From Nemertoderma westbladi (Eukaryota; Xenacoelomorpha; Nemertodermatida; Nemertodermatidae): a DNA stretch of 64,000 nt. The notes beneath the pieces were generated by a model, which had not been told where the DNA came from, made no database searches, and was given only the letters and a program-made list of their open reading frames with translations. The translations under genes were made by a program, and so were the position numbers. Where the stretch lies: NCBI GenBank assembly GCA_032718475.1, contig JAUCBJ010005434.1, positions 1-64,000 of the forward strand, in the 5' to 3' direction. Shown here piece by piece: positions 9,912-20,369 of the stretch (positions are counted from its first letter, which is position 1; every line of letters starts with the position of its first letter).

Positions 9912-10990
9912 ATGTCGTTTATTAGAGAATTAGATTTATTTTCTACATAGCTAATACAAACTGAATTTAAAGCAAAGCATTACGAAACAATTTACCCTGA
10001 TCTAGTCTCAGAAGCGAGTCACGCGAAGTAACTTTTCTTGTACCTCGATCCAACAAATTTTATACCAAGCTTCAAGATGCGTTATTAATTACAAAATGTA
10101 CTGTACGCTGAGAAAACTCACACATTTATATGTTGAATTACCCCGCAGGAACTATGTGGAGTGATATTAAAATAGACCTCAATGAGAAGCAGGTTGAGAA
10201 TAGCAATAACCATTATTTCTACAACTCGTACTTATCCAATTTACTTTTTACTACATATGAAAGTAAAAATGGGCTGCTGGGGGCGGGAGGCTTTCGACAG
10301 CCTTTAACCGAACACGGAAATGAAATTAATCCCGGCGCGCACCCCATTGCCGACACTTTTAGTAAACAAATGCAATTTGTAAGTGGATTGACGATTGATT
10401 TTGATACTGAAAGTAAAATAATACAACCTGGATATGATTTAAGAATGCATTTTAGAAAAGTATCAAACTCGTTTATTTTTAAAATCACCCCAAACGCAAA
10501 CGCTGTGACAAATCTTCGGTTAGAATTAGACGAAGTGAAGATGCTAATCCCTAGAATGGAGGTTAATCTAGTAATAGAAAGCAGTCATGTAAAAGGTTTA
10601 GAGAGCTCTGATATTGAATATCAATTTCAAAAAAAGAGGTTACTACATTTACTATTCCCGCACAAACCACTAATTACACCCAAACAAATATATTTGATGG
10701 TAAAAAGCCCAATTTGGTTATTATCGGTTTTATAACAAATAATTCATATTCGGATGAATTAACGAGTAATCCACTGAAATTTGAACATTTTAACCTTAGA
10801 CGCGTGGAACTGATTGTAGACGGTCTTCCAGTAGGTGGGGTAATATACGAGCCTAATTTTACTGATGGAACATACATTTTTGAATATACCCAATTAATGA
10901 AGAACATTAACACATATATTAACGGTTACGGAGGTAATAATATAGACCATGAAACCTACTTAGGTAATTGTCCCCTATTATCCTGGGACC
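9912..10990 (+). pseudogene. Polinton major capsid protein (double jelly-roll), broken and 3'-truncated
   Basis: The start MSFIRELDLFST, the region TMWSDIKIDLNEKQV, the segment GYDLRMHFRKVSNSF and the later NPLKFEHFNLRRVELIVDG follow, in order, the Polinton capsid family often annotated in databases as F54H12.2-like. Reading requires three frames: the first to about 10025, the second to about 10635, the third onward. The second shift falls on an A run at 10630-10636. In-frame stops occur near 9948 and 10109. The gene is cut at about 10990 by a LINE, losing the C-terminal part. It would have formed the icosahedral shell. Confidence 0.75.
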
Positions 10991-12690
10991 AAATTCAATA
11001 TACCAGAATATAATAACAGCCCACAAGGAATCAGCTAAGAGGCATATCCCCCAGAAACCCAAACGAAAACAATATGTGCCATGGCAAAACTCTGAGGTTA
11101 CTTGTAAGAGAGAAGATCTTAAGATAGCCTACAAAGTTAAGACCGAACCACCAACAACCGAAAACATTAACAAGGTTGAGAAAGCTAAGGACGATCTTAA
11201 ATTGGCCTACAACGTCAGCCAGGAAAAGTACATACAGGATAAAGCTGAAGCAATTACAACTGCTCACATACAGCAACAATCAAGACTTACCTGGTAAACT
11301 GTAAATGAGGTATCTGGTCGGAAAAGTTGTGCAAAGGGGCGCCTCAAAGCCGATAGTCCTGAAGAATGTGTTGGGAAGTGGAAAAATCACTTCAGCAACT
11401 TGCTTGGGCAGCCACCAAACATCGAGGTCAGCCCTACAAGGAAAATAAATGACAAGACACTACCTATAGAAACAGGGGACTTCACACCTGCCGAACTCCA
11501 AAGAAGCATTAAAAGAATGTCCAATAATAAAGTGAGTGGATTAGATGAAATCCCAGCGGAGGTATGGAAAACCAGAGTGCTAAACAGATCATTATTGAAT
11601 GTTTGCAACTGGGTGTTAAAAGGGGAAAAGCCACCACCAATTTGGACTAAAGGTCAACTAAAGCCTCTCCCCAAGAAAGGAGACCTCGGCATACCAACAA
11701 ACTATCGTGGGATCAGTCTGCTTGTGGTAGCTGCCAAAATATACAATAAAATGATTCTATATAGGATTAGGCCTCACACAGAGAAACTACTGCGTAAGAG
11801 CCAAAACGGATTTCGACCAAGTAGATCAACAATAGCTCAGATACTTGCACTACGGAGACTGATTGAAGGAATTAAGTTAAAGAATCTCCCCGCTGTCATG
11901 ACTTTTATGTACTTCAAGAAGGCATTCGACTCCAACCATAGAGATAAAATGCTTGAAATCCTAAGAGCTTATGGAATACCAGAAGTAATTGTTGCTGGCA
12001 TTGAATTGTTATATTGTGACACAGAAGCGCAGGTACTCTCACCAGATGGTGAAACTAGTTTTTCTCAATCCTGGCTGGTATACTGAAAGGTGACACATTA
12101 GCACCATTACTATTTGTAATTGTGCTGGATTACGCAATGAGGACGGCCACAAAGGGTGAAGACCTGGGATTCACACTTCAAGAACGCAGAAGTAGTAGAT
12201 ATCTGGCAACTACAGTCACAGACACCGACTTTGCGGATGATATCGCCCTGCTCTCTATTACACTAGTGGATGCACAGCTTCTACTAAATAACGTGGAGAG
12301 GGCTGCTAAGGAGGTTGGATTGCATATAAATGCTACAAAGACCGAATTCATTACCTTTAATGTTGATGGAAACTTGATAACCATTGATAATAATCAACTA
12401 AGGAAGGTCGATGACTTCCAGTACCTTGGATCATGGATAGAGAGTAGCAAAAAGGACATAGAAGTTAGGAAAGCAAAGGCTTGGGTAGCTCTATCAAAAA
12501 TGGATACCATTTGGAAATCAGATCTCTCCAGGCACCTGAAGACTAAGTTCTTTCGAGCCATAGTGGAAAGTGTATTTTTATATGGGGGTGAGACCTGGAC
12601 ACTGACTAAATCACTTGAACAACGAATTGATGGTTGCTACACAAGACTACTATACTAAGGGCAGCCCTAAACATCAGCTGGAGACTAGAA
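10990..12690 (+). mobile_element. 5'-truncated RTE/RTEX-like LINE, copy A
   Basis: The sequence is nearly the same as 61650-63210 and partly the same as 44735-45200, defining a LINE family with at least three copies here. It starts within the linker between endonuclease and reverse transcriptase, a usual 5' truncation. The RT is split into frames 11400-12086 and 12122-12658. It holds KGDLGIPTNYRGISLL, QNGFRPSRSTIAQI and FADDIALLS. In motif A the sequence reads FMYFKKAFDS, with Tyr (TAC 11910-11912) where the catalytic Asp is found in the 62-kb copy. It stops abruptly near 12690. Clade placement is provisional. Confidence 0.8.
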
Positions 12691-12694
12691 TGAA

Positions 12695-13170
12695 AACTAT
12701 TTTGAAAAATAAAACTAAATAAATGATTATTGGAATGTAAAACTTCGGTTTATATAAATTTATTGTAACATATGGTTTCTTTATTACAACAGAGTGACTT
12801 ACAGTGAAGAATATAGTAGTTTCATGTAACAGATGCAACGTGTACGCTAAAATCAACCTTCTAGGTTAATGGTTGATTTATTACATTAGCGCAACTTAGA
12901 GAGTGGAATAGTAGTAACGTGTAACAGATGCAACGTGTACAATGCTAGTCCTATCATTCTAACTTATATTCAAACTTAGTTGGCCAGTCACATATATACA
13001 ATGATAAATGAAATCGATTATTATTAATAGTCAAATTAATGCATTCTATGCTATAGAAGAAATCATGTTAAGGAACTAGAAGCTATTTATAAACATCTGC
13101 TACCAGTGTTGAAGATGAAGAATTCAACGGCTACGGTATAACACGGATATTTTTTGCCTTTTTCTCTCGA
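12695..13170. other. non-coding AT-rich sequence with a short direct repeat
   Basis: No coding signal. A 20-bp block (GTAACAGATGCAACGTGTAC) occurs at about 12827 and again at about 12922. Confidence 0.5.
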
Positions 13171-13240
13171 GGTAGGATGGAAGAGTGAGCGGTGAATTGT
13201 TGCGAATCATGACGGTGCCATGTTCGATCCCGGTTGAATA
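13171..13240 (+). repeat. tRNA-derived SINE head (candidate)
   Basis: ATGTTCGATCCCGG near 13220-13233 is a good match to a pol III B box. GGATGGAAGAGTGAGCGG about 35 bases upstream can serve as an A box. No convincing cloverleaf was drawn, so a tRNA-related SINE is more likely than a tRNA gene. Confidence 0.4.
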
Positions 13241-13308
13241 TTTTGTTATCTGAAAAATTGCGAAATGAAAATTTAGTTACTGGTGAAAAATTAACCTGAA
13301 ATAAAAGA

Positions 13309-13500
13309 TATGAAAAATACTGGTTGGTGAAAAATAGCGATTTGAAACATAGTAGAAGTTACCTGTAGACACCCCGAGCACCTGTAAAATAAAGGCTGGT
13401 GAATATGAAAATACTGGTTGGTGAAAAATAGCGATTTGAAAAATAGTTAGAAGTTACCTGACGCTAAGTGTAGACACCCGAGCACCTGTAAAATAAAGGC
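13309..13500. repeat. two-copy tandem repeat of about 95 bp
   Basis: Units at 13309-13403 and 13404-13500 share TACTGGTTGGTGAAAAATAG, GAAGTTACCTG and GAGCACCTGTAAAATAAAGG with small indels. It lies just after the SINE-like segment and may be its body. Confidence 0.75.
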
Positions 13501-13836
13501 TCACGATTGGATGCAGTACTAGAAGGGGAAGTTCGTTGGGTGACTAATAAGGCCTCTAGCAGAAAAAGCGGGAACTTGAGAAGTTACCATGGTTACGGTT
13601 GAAATGCTGGCATCTGATTGGATGAAATAATAATGACCATTGGTAAAGGTTGAAATGGTGGCTTCTGATTGGATGCAGTACTAGAAATGGATGATAATAC
13701 TGGGCATGGGTGACCATGGCCTTAGGGACTATCTTCTTATACTACTGACAAGGTGACATTTGTAAGTACCTTTAAATAGAGGTCACTGTTGTGTAACTCA
13801 CCCCTTGTGTATCTATTAGGGGCCCCAATTCTGTCC
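13501..13836. other. upstream region of the secreted-protein gene
   Basis: No coding frame. Contains two related stretches around GATTGGATGCAGTACTAGAA (13506 and 13670). Probably holds the distal promoter of the gene that follows. Confidence 0.35.
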
Positions 13837-13843
13837 TATAAAG
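13837..13843 (+). promoter_or_regulatory. TATA box candidate
   Basis: TATAAAG lies about 50 bp before a strong donor-like site (AGG/GTGAGT at 13887/13888). Transcription would start near 13867 and give a short non-coding first exon. Confidence 0.4.
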
Positions 13844-13887
13844 ATGGAAAAATGCCCCCATCCTGCCAGGAACCTGCAGTACCCAGG

Positions 13888-14025
13888 GTGAGTGAGTCTA
13901 GAAGCGGCGAATCTTTAGAAATATACCTTTAAATTTACTCTCTGCTACTTATTTTCATATTTACTCTCTGCTACTTATTTTCATATTTACTCTCTGCTAC
14001 TTATTTTCATAAGTTTTTTTTACAG
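13888..14025 (+). other. 5'-UTR intron candidate containing a 26-bp triplicate repeat
   Basis: It begins GTGAGT and ends in TTTTTTTTACAG with a second AG three bases on (CAGCAG), a tandem NAGNAG acceptor. Inside, 13933-14010 holds three perfect 26-bp units (ATTTACTCTCTGC...). At 138 bp it is a plausible short intron 18 bp upstream of the start codon. Confidence 0.45.
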
Positions 14026-14043
14026 CAGTTGATCAATATCTAA

Positions 14044-14919
14044 ATGGAATTTAATAAAGCCTTCGCTCTGTTATTCTCAGTGGCTCTATGTGGAAACCAC
14101 ATAGTCAGGTAAGGTCCAGTAATTTCGAGACGGAATGGGAGGGAAGGGGGGGGGGGGGGGGGCGGGACTTTACGCAAATCCAATCTCGGCTAATTAATAT
14201 TTCATCTCAATTTAAAATTATCAGTGAAGGGAAAGGTGCAGGTTACAGTGACACGTGTTATTCTAACCAAAACAATGAACGAAGAAATTAAATATACATT
14301 TTTGAGTGATTAGCTATTTTTTTTGCAATTTTTACCTGAAGAGGGATGAAGTTTGATTGCGTTGGAAGTCCCCCCCCCTCTCACCCCCTGTCTGCTAATT
14401 TCAGTATTGACAATCTAGTTTGTCTTTGTGAAATGATTCAGATGTTAGTTTTTGTAATAATTATACATTTTGTACTGAATTTGTTTATTTGTCGGTCTTT
14501 TAGTCTGTTATCCCTTGTGTTAATTATTTTATTTTATTATTTTATTGTTTGGGTTCGGGGTAAGGATTTTTACAGGTTAATAATATTTTTATAAATTTCA
14601 CAGATGCGATAACTGCGGTCGGGATGTAGCTGCCTGCGTTGGTGCCGGTTTCGGTATAGGCATTACATTTAGCTTCCTCTGTGGTCCATTATTTGGTATA
14701 TGCGCCGGTGGTGTCACCAAGGCGGTTGCCTTTTGCGCGGCATCAGTCTGCATGGATACCGCGGCAGCTCGAATGCGTCGAGCTATCGAACCAATGGGAT
14801 ACGACGAAGCTGTAGAATATCTTAAGCGACGCGCCGATGATATCGAGAAAGAGAGAGGTCCGAACTGGATAGTGGAGGTTCTCGCGAAAGAAAGAGCCAT
14901 TCAGGGATATAACTCCTGA
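14044..14919 (+). CDS. small secreted Cys- and Gly-rich protein, two coding exons
   Basis: Exon 14044-14108 encodes MEFNKAFALLFSVALCGNHI, a typical signal peptide, and ends CAG/GTAAGG. The exon from 14604 follows the acceptor TTTCACAG and runs to TGA 14917-14919. Joining them keeps frame (phase 2) and yields 126 residues. The predicted mature part has seven Cys (23, 26, 33, 48, 55, 66, 71). A hydrophobic Gly-rich stretch (residues 34-70, with GAGFGIGITFSFL) is followed by a charged helical tail (residues 78-122). The intron contains a run of 17 G. I do not recognise the family; membrane-active or antimicrobial-like peptides share this layout, but that is speculation. No lesion is visible. Confidence 0.7.
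14146..14162. repeat. poly-G tract in the intron of the secreted-protein gene
   Basis: Seventeen consecutive G, 40 bp after the donor. G-quadruplex-capable and prone to length errors. Confidence 0.85.
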
Positions 14920-16212
14920 AAAAATTAAGGAATGCTCTGAGTTGCGAACTAATTTGACGTGAGCAACCAAATATACTGAACAAGGGCTTAGACTATAAGA
15001 ATTTATTTGTTTCGCAATTTAAATTTTTTGTCTTTTTCTGGAATGGGGTATTCCTGACAAGGTGATAGTTGTTTTATCAAATTTTTGACGTCTTGACTCT
15101 CTAGTTATAATATAATCAGAGCACGAATAAGCATTATAACTGAGTGTTAATGTATATTGCACACAATTCTGAATTTTAACTGCATTCTCTGCATTTTAAC
15201 ACATTTTAACAATTTTAACACCCCCCCCCCCTAGCTTTCTTATTTAGTACTTTGTATTGTAAATATATAATGGGTCGAATAGTGAAAAAAAAATGTTCTA
15301 CGTTTTTTTCCCATGTAATACGTAATTTTATTCTTAAATTGGTACTTTTTTGTTGCTTAATTCTTAAATAAAACGTACAGAGATATAGGGGTACAAAATA
15401 AATTGAACTATAGTATTATACTACAGTATATTGCTTCCATAGTTACTGCAATTCAAATTACTGTACTCTTCAACTCCTGATGCTGCCTTATTAAATGTTA
15501 AATAATTTAGTGTTCTAGAATATTTATTACGTAACTAGAGAGCCGCTTAACTACATAAACAAATATTGGATAATGAGTTCCGTTTTGGGGTTTACCTTGC
15601 AGACACTAAAGTTGCAATAACTTTTGAGTGCGTGAATGGATTTTGCTCAAATTATACGTGCAAACCTTTTCTACGTCAATGCTCTATATACACATTTAAT
15701 AAAATTTAAGAAATTCCACCAAAAATATTTTGTTTTACTTTTTTCGCCGGGAGAAAAAGTTGTAAAATCAGTGCAATTCTATGCATTACTTTTTTTCCTT
15801 GGGAGAAATTGTAACTTTTCTCCCGATTTTGGTCTAATTTGTAGCGAAAAAGTAACAATTTAAGAATAAAATAGTTTTTACACCAGGTGTGGGGAAATCT
15901 ACCTCATAGTCTAGAGGCGAAATAAACTGTCTGACAGTTCAGAAATCATTAGTCAGACAGTTTGAAGAAATGCATACATAAAAAAAACATTCTGCGGACA
16001 ACAAATAAATTATCAAAAATTCGTAGAAAATTAAGGACATAAAAAGTAAAATGAACGGACATAAAAATTCACTGCCTTTACTAATGCGTATTTAGAAGTA
16101 TTTAAGTTTTAACCTTAACAAAAACGTATTTAGCAGTGTTTAACATGAAAGTATTTAACAGTATTTATACCACCGTAGGAACGAGACACATAACATATAA
16201 ACAAAAGAAAAC
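14920..16212. other. AT-rich intergenic sequence
   Basis: No gene was recognised. It includes the 3' flank of the secreted-protein gene and a C run near 15220-15231. A short frame at 15636-15863 looks like low-complexity repeat translation. Confidence 0.5.
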
Positions 16213-16290
16213 TCGCTGGTGGTGTGGTCACTCGCTTAGCTTGTAGCTCGCAGGTCCCGGATTCTATTCCATTACAGGACTGTTAAAATT
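16213..16290 (+). repeat. tRNA-derived SINE head (candidate)
   Basis: GGTGGTGTGGTCACTCG resembles an A-box region, and GGTCCCGGATTCTATTCC at 16253-16270 resembles a degenerate B box 30 bases on. It is weaker than the 13.2-kb candidate. Confidence 0.35.
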
Positions 16291-16472
16291 TCGTAATTGG
16301 TGCGCCAAATCAGAAATATGGGAACAAATCTTCCGCTGGAGTAGTAAAGAAAATGGGAGTTAGTGTAACCCCCTTCCTTTCTCCCTTGTTTAATTTCAAA
16401 CGATAAATTTACCTACTTTCCATAACATAATAATGTCAATATTGATAATAATAATAAGAAGAAGTACCACAC

Positions 16473-16611
16473 TGGTGTGGTGTGTTCGAAGGGAAAACTG
16501 TAATAGCAGGGTTATCGCTTCGGGCCAGTTTTAATGACAAAGCAAGCACCAGTACTAAAATGACATTAGCAGTTTAACATATATAGGGCGAGCCACATTA
16601 TATATACCCCA
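16473..16611 (-). repeat. 3' LTR of the Ty3/gypsy element, internally deleted
   Basis: 139 bp, matching both ends of the 259-bp partner but lacking about 120 bp between TTTAACATAT and TAGGGCGAGCC. Such asymmetry needs a deletion after integration or recombination. Confidence 0.88.
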
Positions 16612-16635
16612 TGCCCCTTTTTTTTTCAGAGGAGC
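16612..16635 (-). promoter_or_regulatory. polypurine tract
   Basis: Read on the minus strand, a run of A then GGGGCA lies directly against the 3' LTR, the usual primer site for plus-strand DNA synthesis. Confidence 0.75.
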
Positions 16636-19600
16636 TCAATCAAGACCATACCGCTTTGTTGCTGTTCGATGTCTGGTCGATCGCCTTGGTCCAGAACCCC
16701 TGGGAATAGGTTTCGGGGGTGTTGACGTTGAAGTAGGAATTGACTGAATAGCTGAATGTGGGTCTCTCTCTGCCTTCTGGGGTGGGAAACGTGCTGGTCT
16801 AAGAAAGTGTCGATTGCGTCGCTTAGTCGACTCATCAACGAGGTTAAAAATAAGGTAGTCAGCGTTGTTGAGGATATCAACTATGACACCAGTACTGGTC
16901 CACTTCTTAGTGATTGGGTTTTGTACCCAGACCAATTCACCTTGTTTAAGGGATCGAAGTCTTTGTGCACGTGCGTTTCTCATCTCCCCTTTCTTGGAGT
17001 TCAGAACTGCCCTCTGATTAGTGGCAGATCTGAGCTGTTCATCAGTTACCCTTGTGGCGGTTGATGGGTGTTGAGGTGTCAACGTACGTTGCGGGCGACC
17101 AAAGACGCGCTGGGAAGGACTCAATCCCCCCCTCTCCTGGTGTATTCATTAGTTCTAGGAACCCACGAGCAAATTCGTTGCTACTAAGATCAGTTGACTT
17201 TGTTTTGATGATCAGATGTTCGAGCGCTTTCACAGCATTCTCCGCATGGCCGTTTGACCTGGGAAAATATGCACTGCTACATCTCCAGGTAACTCCCCAC
17301 TCCTTCAAGAATGTTTGTGTCACCTCTGCTCTAAATTGTGGACCCCCATCTGTGGAGATCAGCCGTGGCACACCATAATCTTTGAAGAAGGTGGTCAAGG
17401 AACGAACAACTTGAGTTGCAGAAGGCGAAGAACGCCATCGCCAAGCAAAAAGATATCCGCTGTATCTGTCCCCGTATGCGATGTACGTGAACCCACCATA
17501 GTCCAACAAATCAGCTGAAACAGATTCAAATGGCGCTGAAGGAATTGGAGTAAGATTGACAGGTTCCTCTGGGTTACTGGGATGCAGTTCCTGACAAGCT
17601 ATGCAGGAGTTGACAGTGCTTTTAATATCCCCATTAATCCCAGCCCAGTGCACTGTACGTGCTGCACGTTCTTTAGTCCGTATTATCCCTTGGTGAGAGG
17701 CATGTAAACGAGTCATAATATCCCGTCTGGCTGCCTGAGGAACAACTATCCGACCATCCATTAGGACCAGACCATTGTCAACAGAGAGATAATCCCTCAG
17801 TTTGTTGTAGAGGGATGCTATACCAAACTCTGGGTATCTATCGGAGATGACTGCATTTACAAACTCGACATAGGATTTATCGGCCATGGCTGCTGCACGG
17901 AGCTCATCCGGAATCGCTGCCATCATAGTGATAGCAGCAATGCGTGAGAAAGTGCCTGGTTTGCCGGTGCTACCATCCTCGACTTCCTCATCTGTAGGTA
18001 AATCAATTGGGGCTCGGGAGAGAGCGTCTGGAGCTGCATGCTCGCTGCCTTTCTTCCAAACTACCTCGAATGAATATTCTGCCAGTTTAGATCGGTAAGA
18101 AGCAACCTTTTGGTTCTCAATCTGATCAAGGCTATATTCATTGAAAAGTGGTCGGAGTGGGGCGTGGTCTGTAACGACCTTGAAACCAGGGTGTCCAGCT
18201 AAATAAACCCTACATTTCTTCACTGACCAGAGTATCGCTAATGCCTCCAACTCCAATGTAGCATATCGAGTTTCTGGGTCAGCCAGAAATCGACTACCAC
18301 ACTGGATGAGGTGCCAGGAGGAGTTCGGTTGGGAGCGCTGGAGTAAGGTAAACCCGAGTCCATGAATCCGAGATGCATCTGTGTGTAGTGCAGTCTCAAA
18401 TGCATTGGGATCCCATGGTGCCAGCACAGCTGGGGAGAGTAGATTCTTCTTGACAGCCTCGACTGCTCTGGTATGCAATTCAGTCCAGATAAACTCACGC
18501 TTAGCGCTGAGTAAAGGACGTAATGGTGCACTGGCAGCCTTATAATCAGGCGAAAACTCAGCGAGTTGGTTTGCTAAACCGAGGAACAACTTCAGTTCGG
18601 TTCTGGTGGTTGGAGTGGGAAACTCAGAGATTGCACTGACCTTCGATGGATCAGCTGTGACTCCATGTTTGTTGATAATGTAACCGACAAACTTAAGTTC
18701 CTCTACACCAATTTCTGTCTTGGATGTGTTGAGAACAATTCCAAATTTGTTACACAGCTCAAGCGGCAAAATTGCTCGTTCAAAAATGGCGCGAAATGTA
18801 GGAGCGCCACTGCCTGTGTCATCTACAACTTTCTCAACTCCATCAATTCCCTGGAATGCTAAGTCGCCCCGCTGGTTGTATGAGTCACCAGAAGAAACAA
18901 ATCCCATGGGCGCCCTATTATAATAATACAGACCCCATGGGGTAATGAAAGTCGTTAATGACTTTGACTCGTTGGGAAGTGGGAGTTGCCAATAGCCTTT
19001 CTTGGCATCTAGTTTCAGGAAAAATCTATTGGCTCCACCAGCGACAATGGAATTAGCAGCATCAGCAGGCGTTTTAGCCGGATGAACAGAATGTTTTATT
19101 TGGGAGTTCAGCTTCGTTAGGTCCGTGCACACCCAGACAGTTCCATCAGATTTGGGTGCAACTACAAGGGGATGGATCCAGTCTGTGGGTGTATCACCTG
19201 CAGGAGATATGATCCCAAGTTCAACCATATGTTGAATTTCAGTTTTCGCTTTTTCTCTATATGCATAAGGATTGGTCCTTGGTGCTGTGAGTTTAAAGGG
19301 AACGGTGTCCTCCTTAACAACGATTTTCATTGGTGTACCAACACCTGGTCCCGTAATTTCCCCGAGGCTATTTGAGTCAAAAACTGTAGGATATTTTGAC
19401 TGAAGAAACTTGTAGCATTCATCTGCATCACCGGATTTTGGTCTGTCTGGGAGCGTATTGAGCCAATTAGTGGACCATGGTGGTAGACCTTGATCACTGG
19501 AAGCGGCAGCAATAGTGTGGGAATTTGGATTATTGACAGAATTGTTGGTACCCATCGGGTTGGGAAATTCTGTATGAACAATATTGAGTTCCTTACAAGC

Positions 19601-19723
19601 CTCATAACTCAGAAATAGGCCATTTATTCCTTCACATATTGTGATATCAGCTTCAGTTACATTACTGCCCACTTTCATTGCAACATCCGAAAAACAATGC
19701 GACTTTCTCAGTTTCAGCGGCAT
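16636..19723 (-). pseudogene. Ty3/gypsy pol: RT, RNase H, integrase, one frameshift
   Basis: The main frame (19723 to 17042) is 893 residues. RT: KLDAKKGYWQ with Asp239 and VVDDTGSG with Asp301-302. RNase H: HTDASRIHG with Asp449, then ETRYATLELEAL. Integrase zinc region: His674, His677, Cys707, Cys710. Integrase core: Asp738, Asp792, Glu828, with 35 residues between the last two. All catalytic residues are present. Near 17130 a C run (G run on the coding strand) causes a shift into the frame 17124-16636, which holds the integrase C-terminus (GELVWVQNP, NRHFLRP). The protease is mostly missing upstream. It is close to intact, suggesting recent activity. Confidence 0.93.
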
Positions 19724-19732
19724 TCAAAATCC

Positions 19733-20230
19733 CTACCTGTCGTTGATAGAGTTCGAAGGATCGGCGCCAATTATTAAACTTAATAAAGTCTGTTTCCGCA
19801 TCGAGAAGGGATGAGGTTTAGCCTTCTCCCTCCATGGACTTGAGGATGAATCCGTTGTAGTTGTGGAAGAGGAAGCCAAGGTTCTATCGGGTTGGATAGA
19901 TGTAGCTCGAAGTTCCTCCTTTCCTATCCGGTTTATTTCGGCAATAATTCGGCGTGCTCGGAGATTTGCCTCCCCGAATGCCGTATCGCCGGTTGTATCT
20001 TCCTCGCTCTCATCCATTGCCAATGACACGGCCATGTGAGAATTAGAGTACGCCTCGAGACGTGTTTCTACAACGTTTCCAATCTGGAATAGGTGATCCG
20101 GGTCACCCCTCGAACCTGTATCGCCTGAGTTTATAAATCGATGGATTAAATCATCGGCGGCATTTAGTTGTGCCGTGAGGTTCGCTTTGTAGCCCTTCCT
20201 GGACTTTTTAAGCGTCACCACTTCAGACAT
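19733..20230 (-). pseudogene. Ty3/gypsy gag N-terminal fragment
   Basis: A 165-residue frame starts with MSEVVTLKKSRKGYKANLTA and contains a Ser/Thr run (SSSTTTTDSSSS). It stops 9 bp before the pol frame. Capsid core, zinc knuckle and most of the protease are absent, so an internal deletion has joined the gag N-terminus to the pol region. Confidence 0.7.
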
Positions 20231-20352
20231 AGCGACGGCAATGAGTCGTTGCAGTTTATCGTATCTCTGTAGGCGAAGGAATTGCAGTTTGGGTAGGCTA
20301 ATCGACCGGGAATGATCGCTGATTAACCGTATCCGGGTGTAGACGCGGGTTA

Positions 20353-20369
20353 CGCCTTAGACTGTGCCA
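20353..20369 (-). promoter_or_regulatory. primer-binding site
   Basis: On the minus strand, TGGCACAGTCTAAGGCG starts at the first base after the 5' LTR; the TGG start fits pairing with a tRNA 3' CCA. The tRNA was not identified. Confidence 0.65.

Larger units (their letters stand above)
2251..10990 (+). mobile_element. degraded Polinton/Maverick (adintovirus-like endogenous element)
   Basis: A run of same-strand, AT-rich genes matches the Polinton/adintovirus gene set: Walker-type packaging ATPase, small hydrophobic virion-type protein, retroviral-type integrase, jelly-roll/penton-like proteins, basic virion-type protein and double-jelly-roll capsid protein. Most genes carry one to three internal stops or frameshifts. 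A Tc1 element interrupts the integrase, and a LINE cuts off the capsid gene at the right. PolB, protease and long terminal inverted repeats were not found, so the element is truncated and inactive. The left boundary is uncertain because a TIR element sits there. Family placement is by motif recognition. Confidence 0.85.

Noticed and set aside
3555-10990. Alternative genetic code to explain the frequent in-frame stops in the Polinton genes
   Set aside because: All three stop codons appear, real frameshifts also occur, and other genes in the same window use standard stops. Ordinary decay explains it better.
11031-11279. Minus-strand frame over the LINE linker
   Set aside because: It is the antisense shadow of the LINE coding region at 10968-11297.
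13171-13240. A functional tRNA gene
   Set aside because: The B box is good, but no acceptor or anticodon stem of the right length could be drawn, so a SINE head was preferred.
17052-19375. Plus-strand frames opposite the gypsy pol gene
   Set aside because: They are shadows of the minus-strand pol, whose RT, RNase H and integrase motifs are unambiguous.
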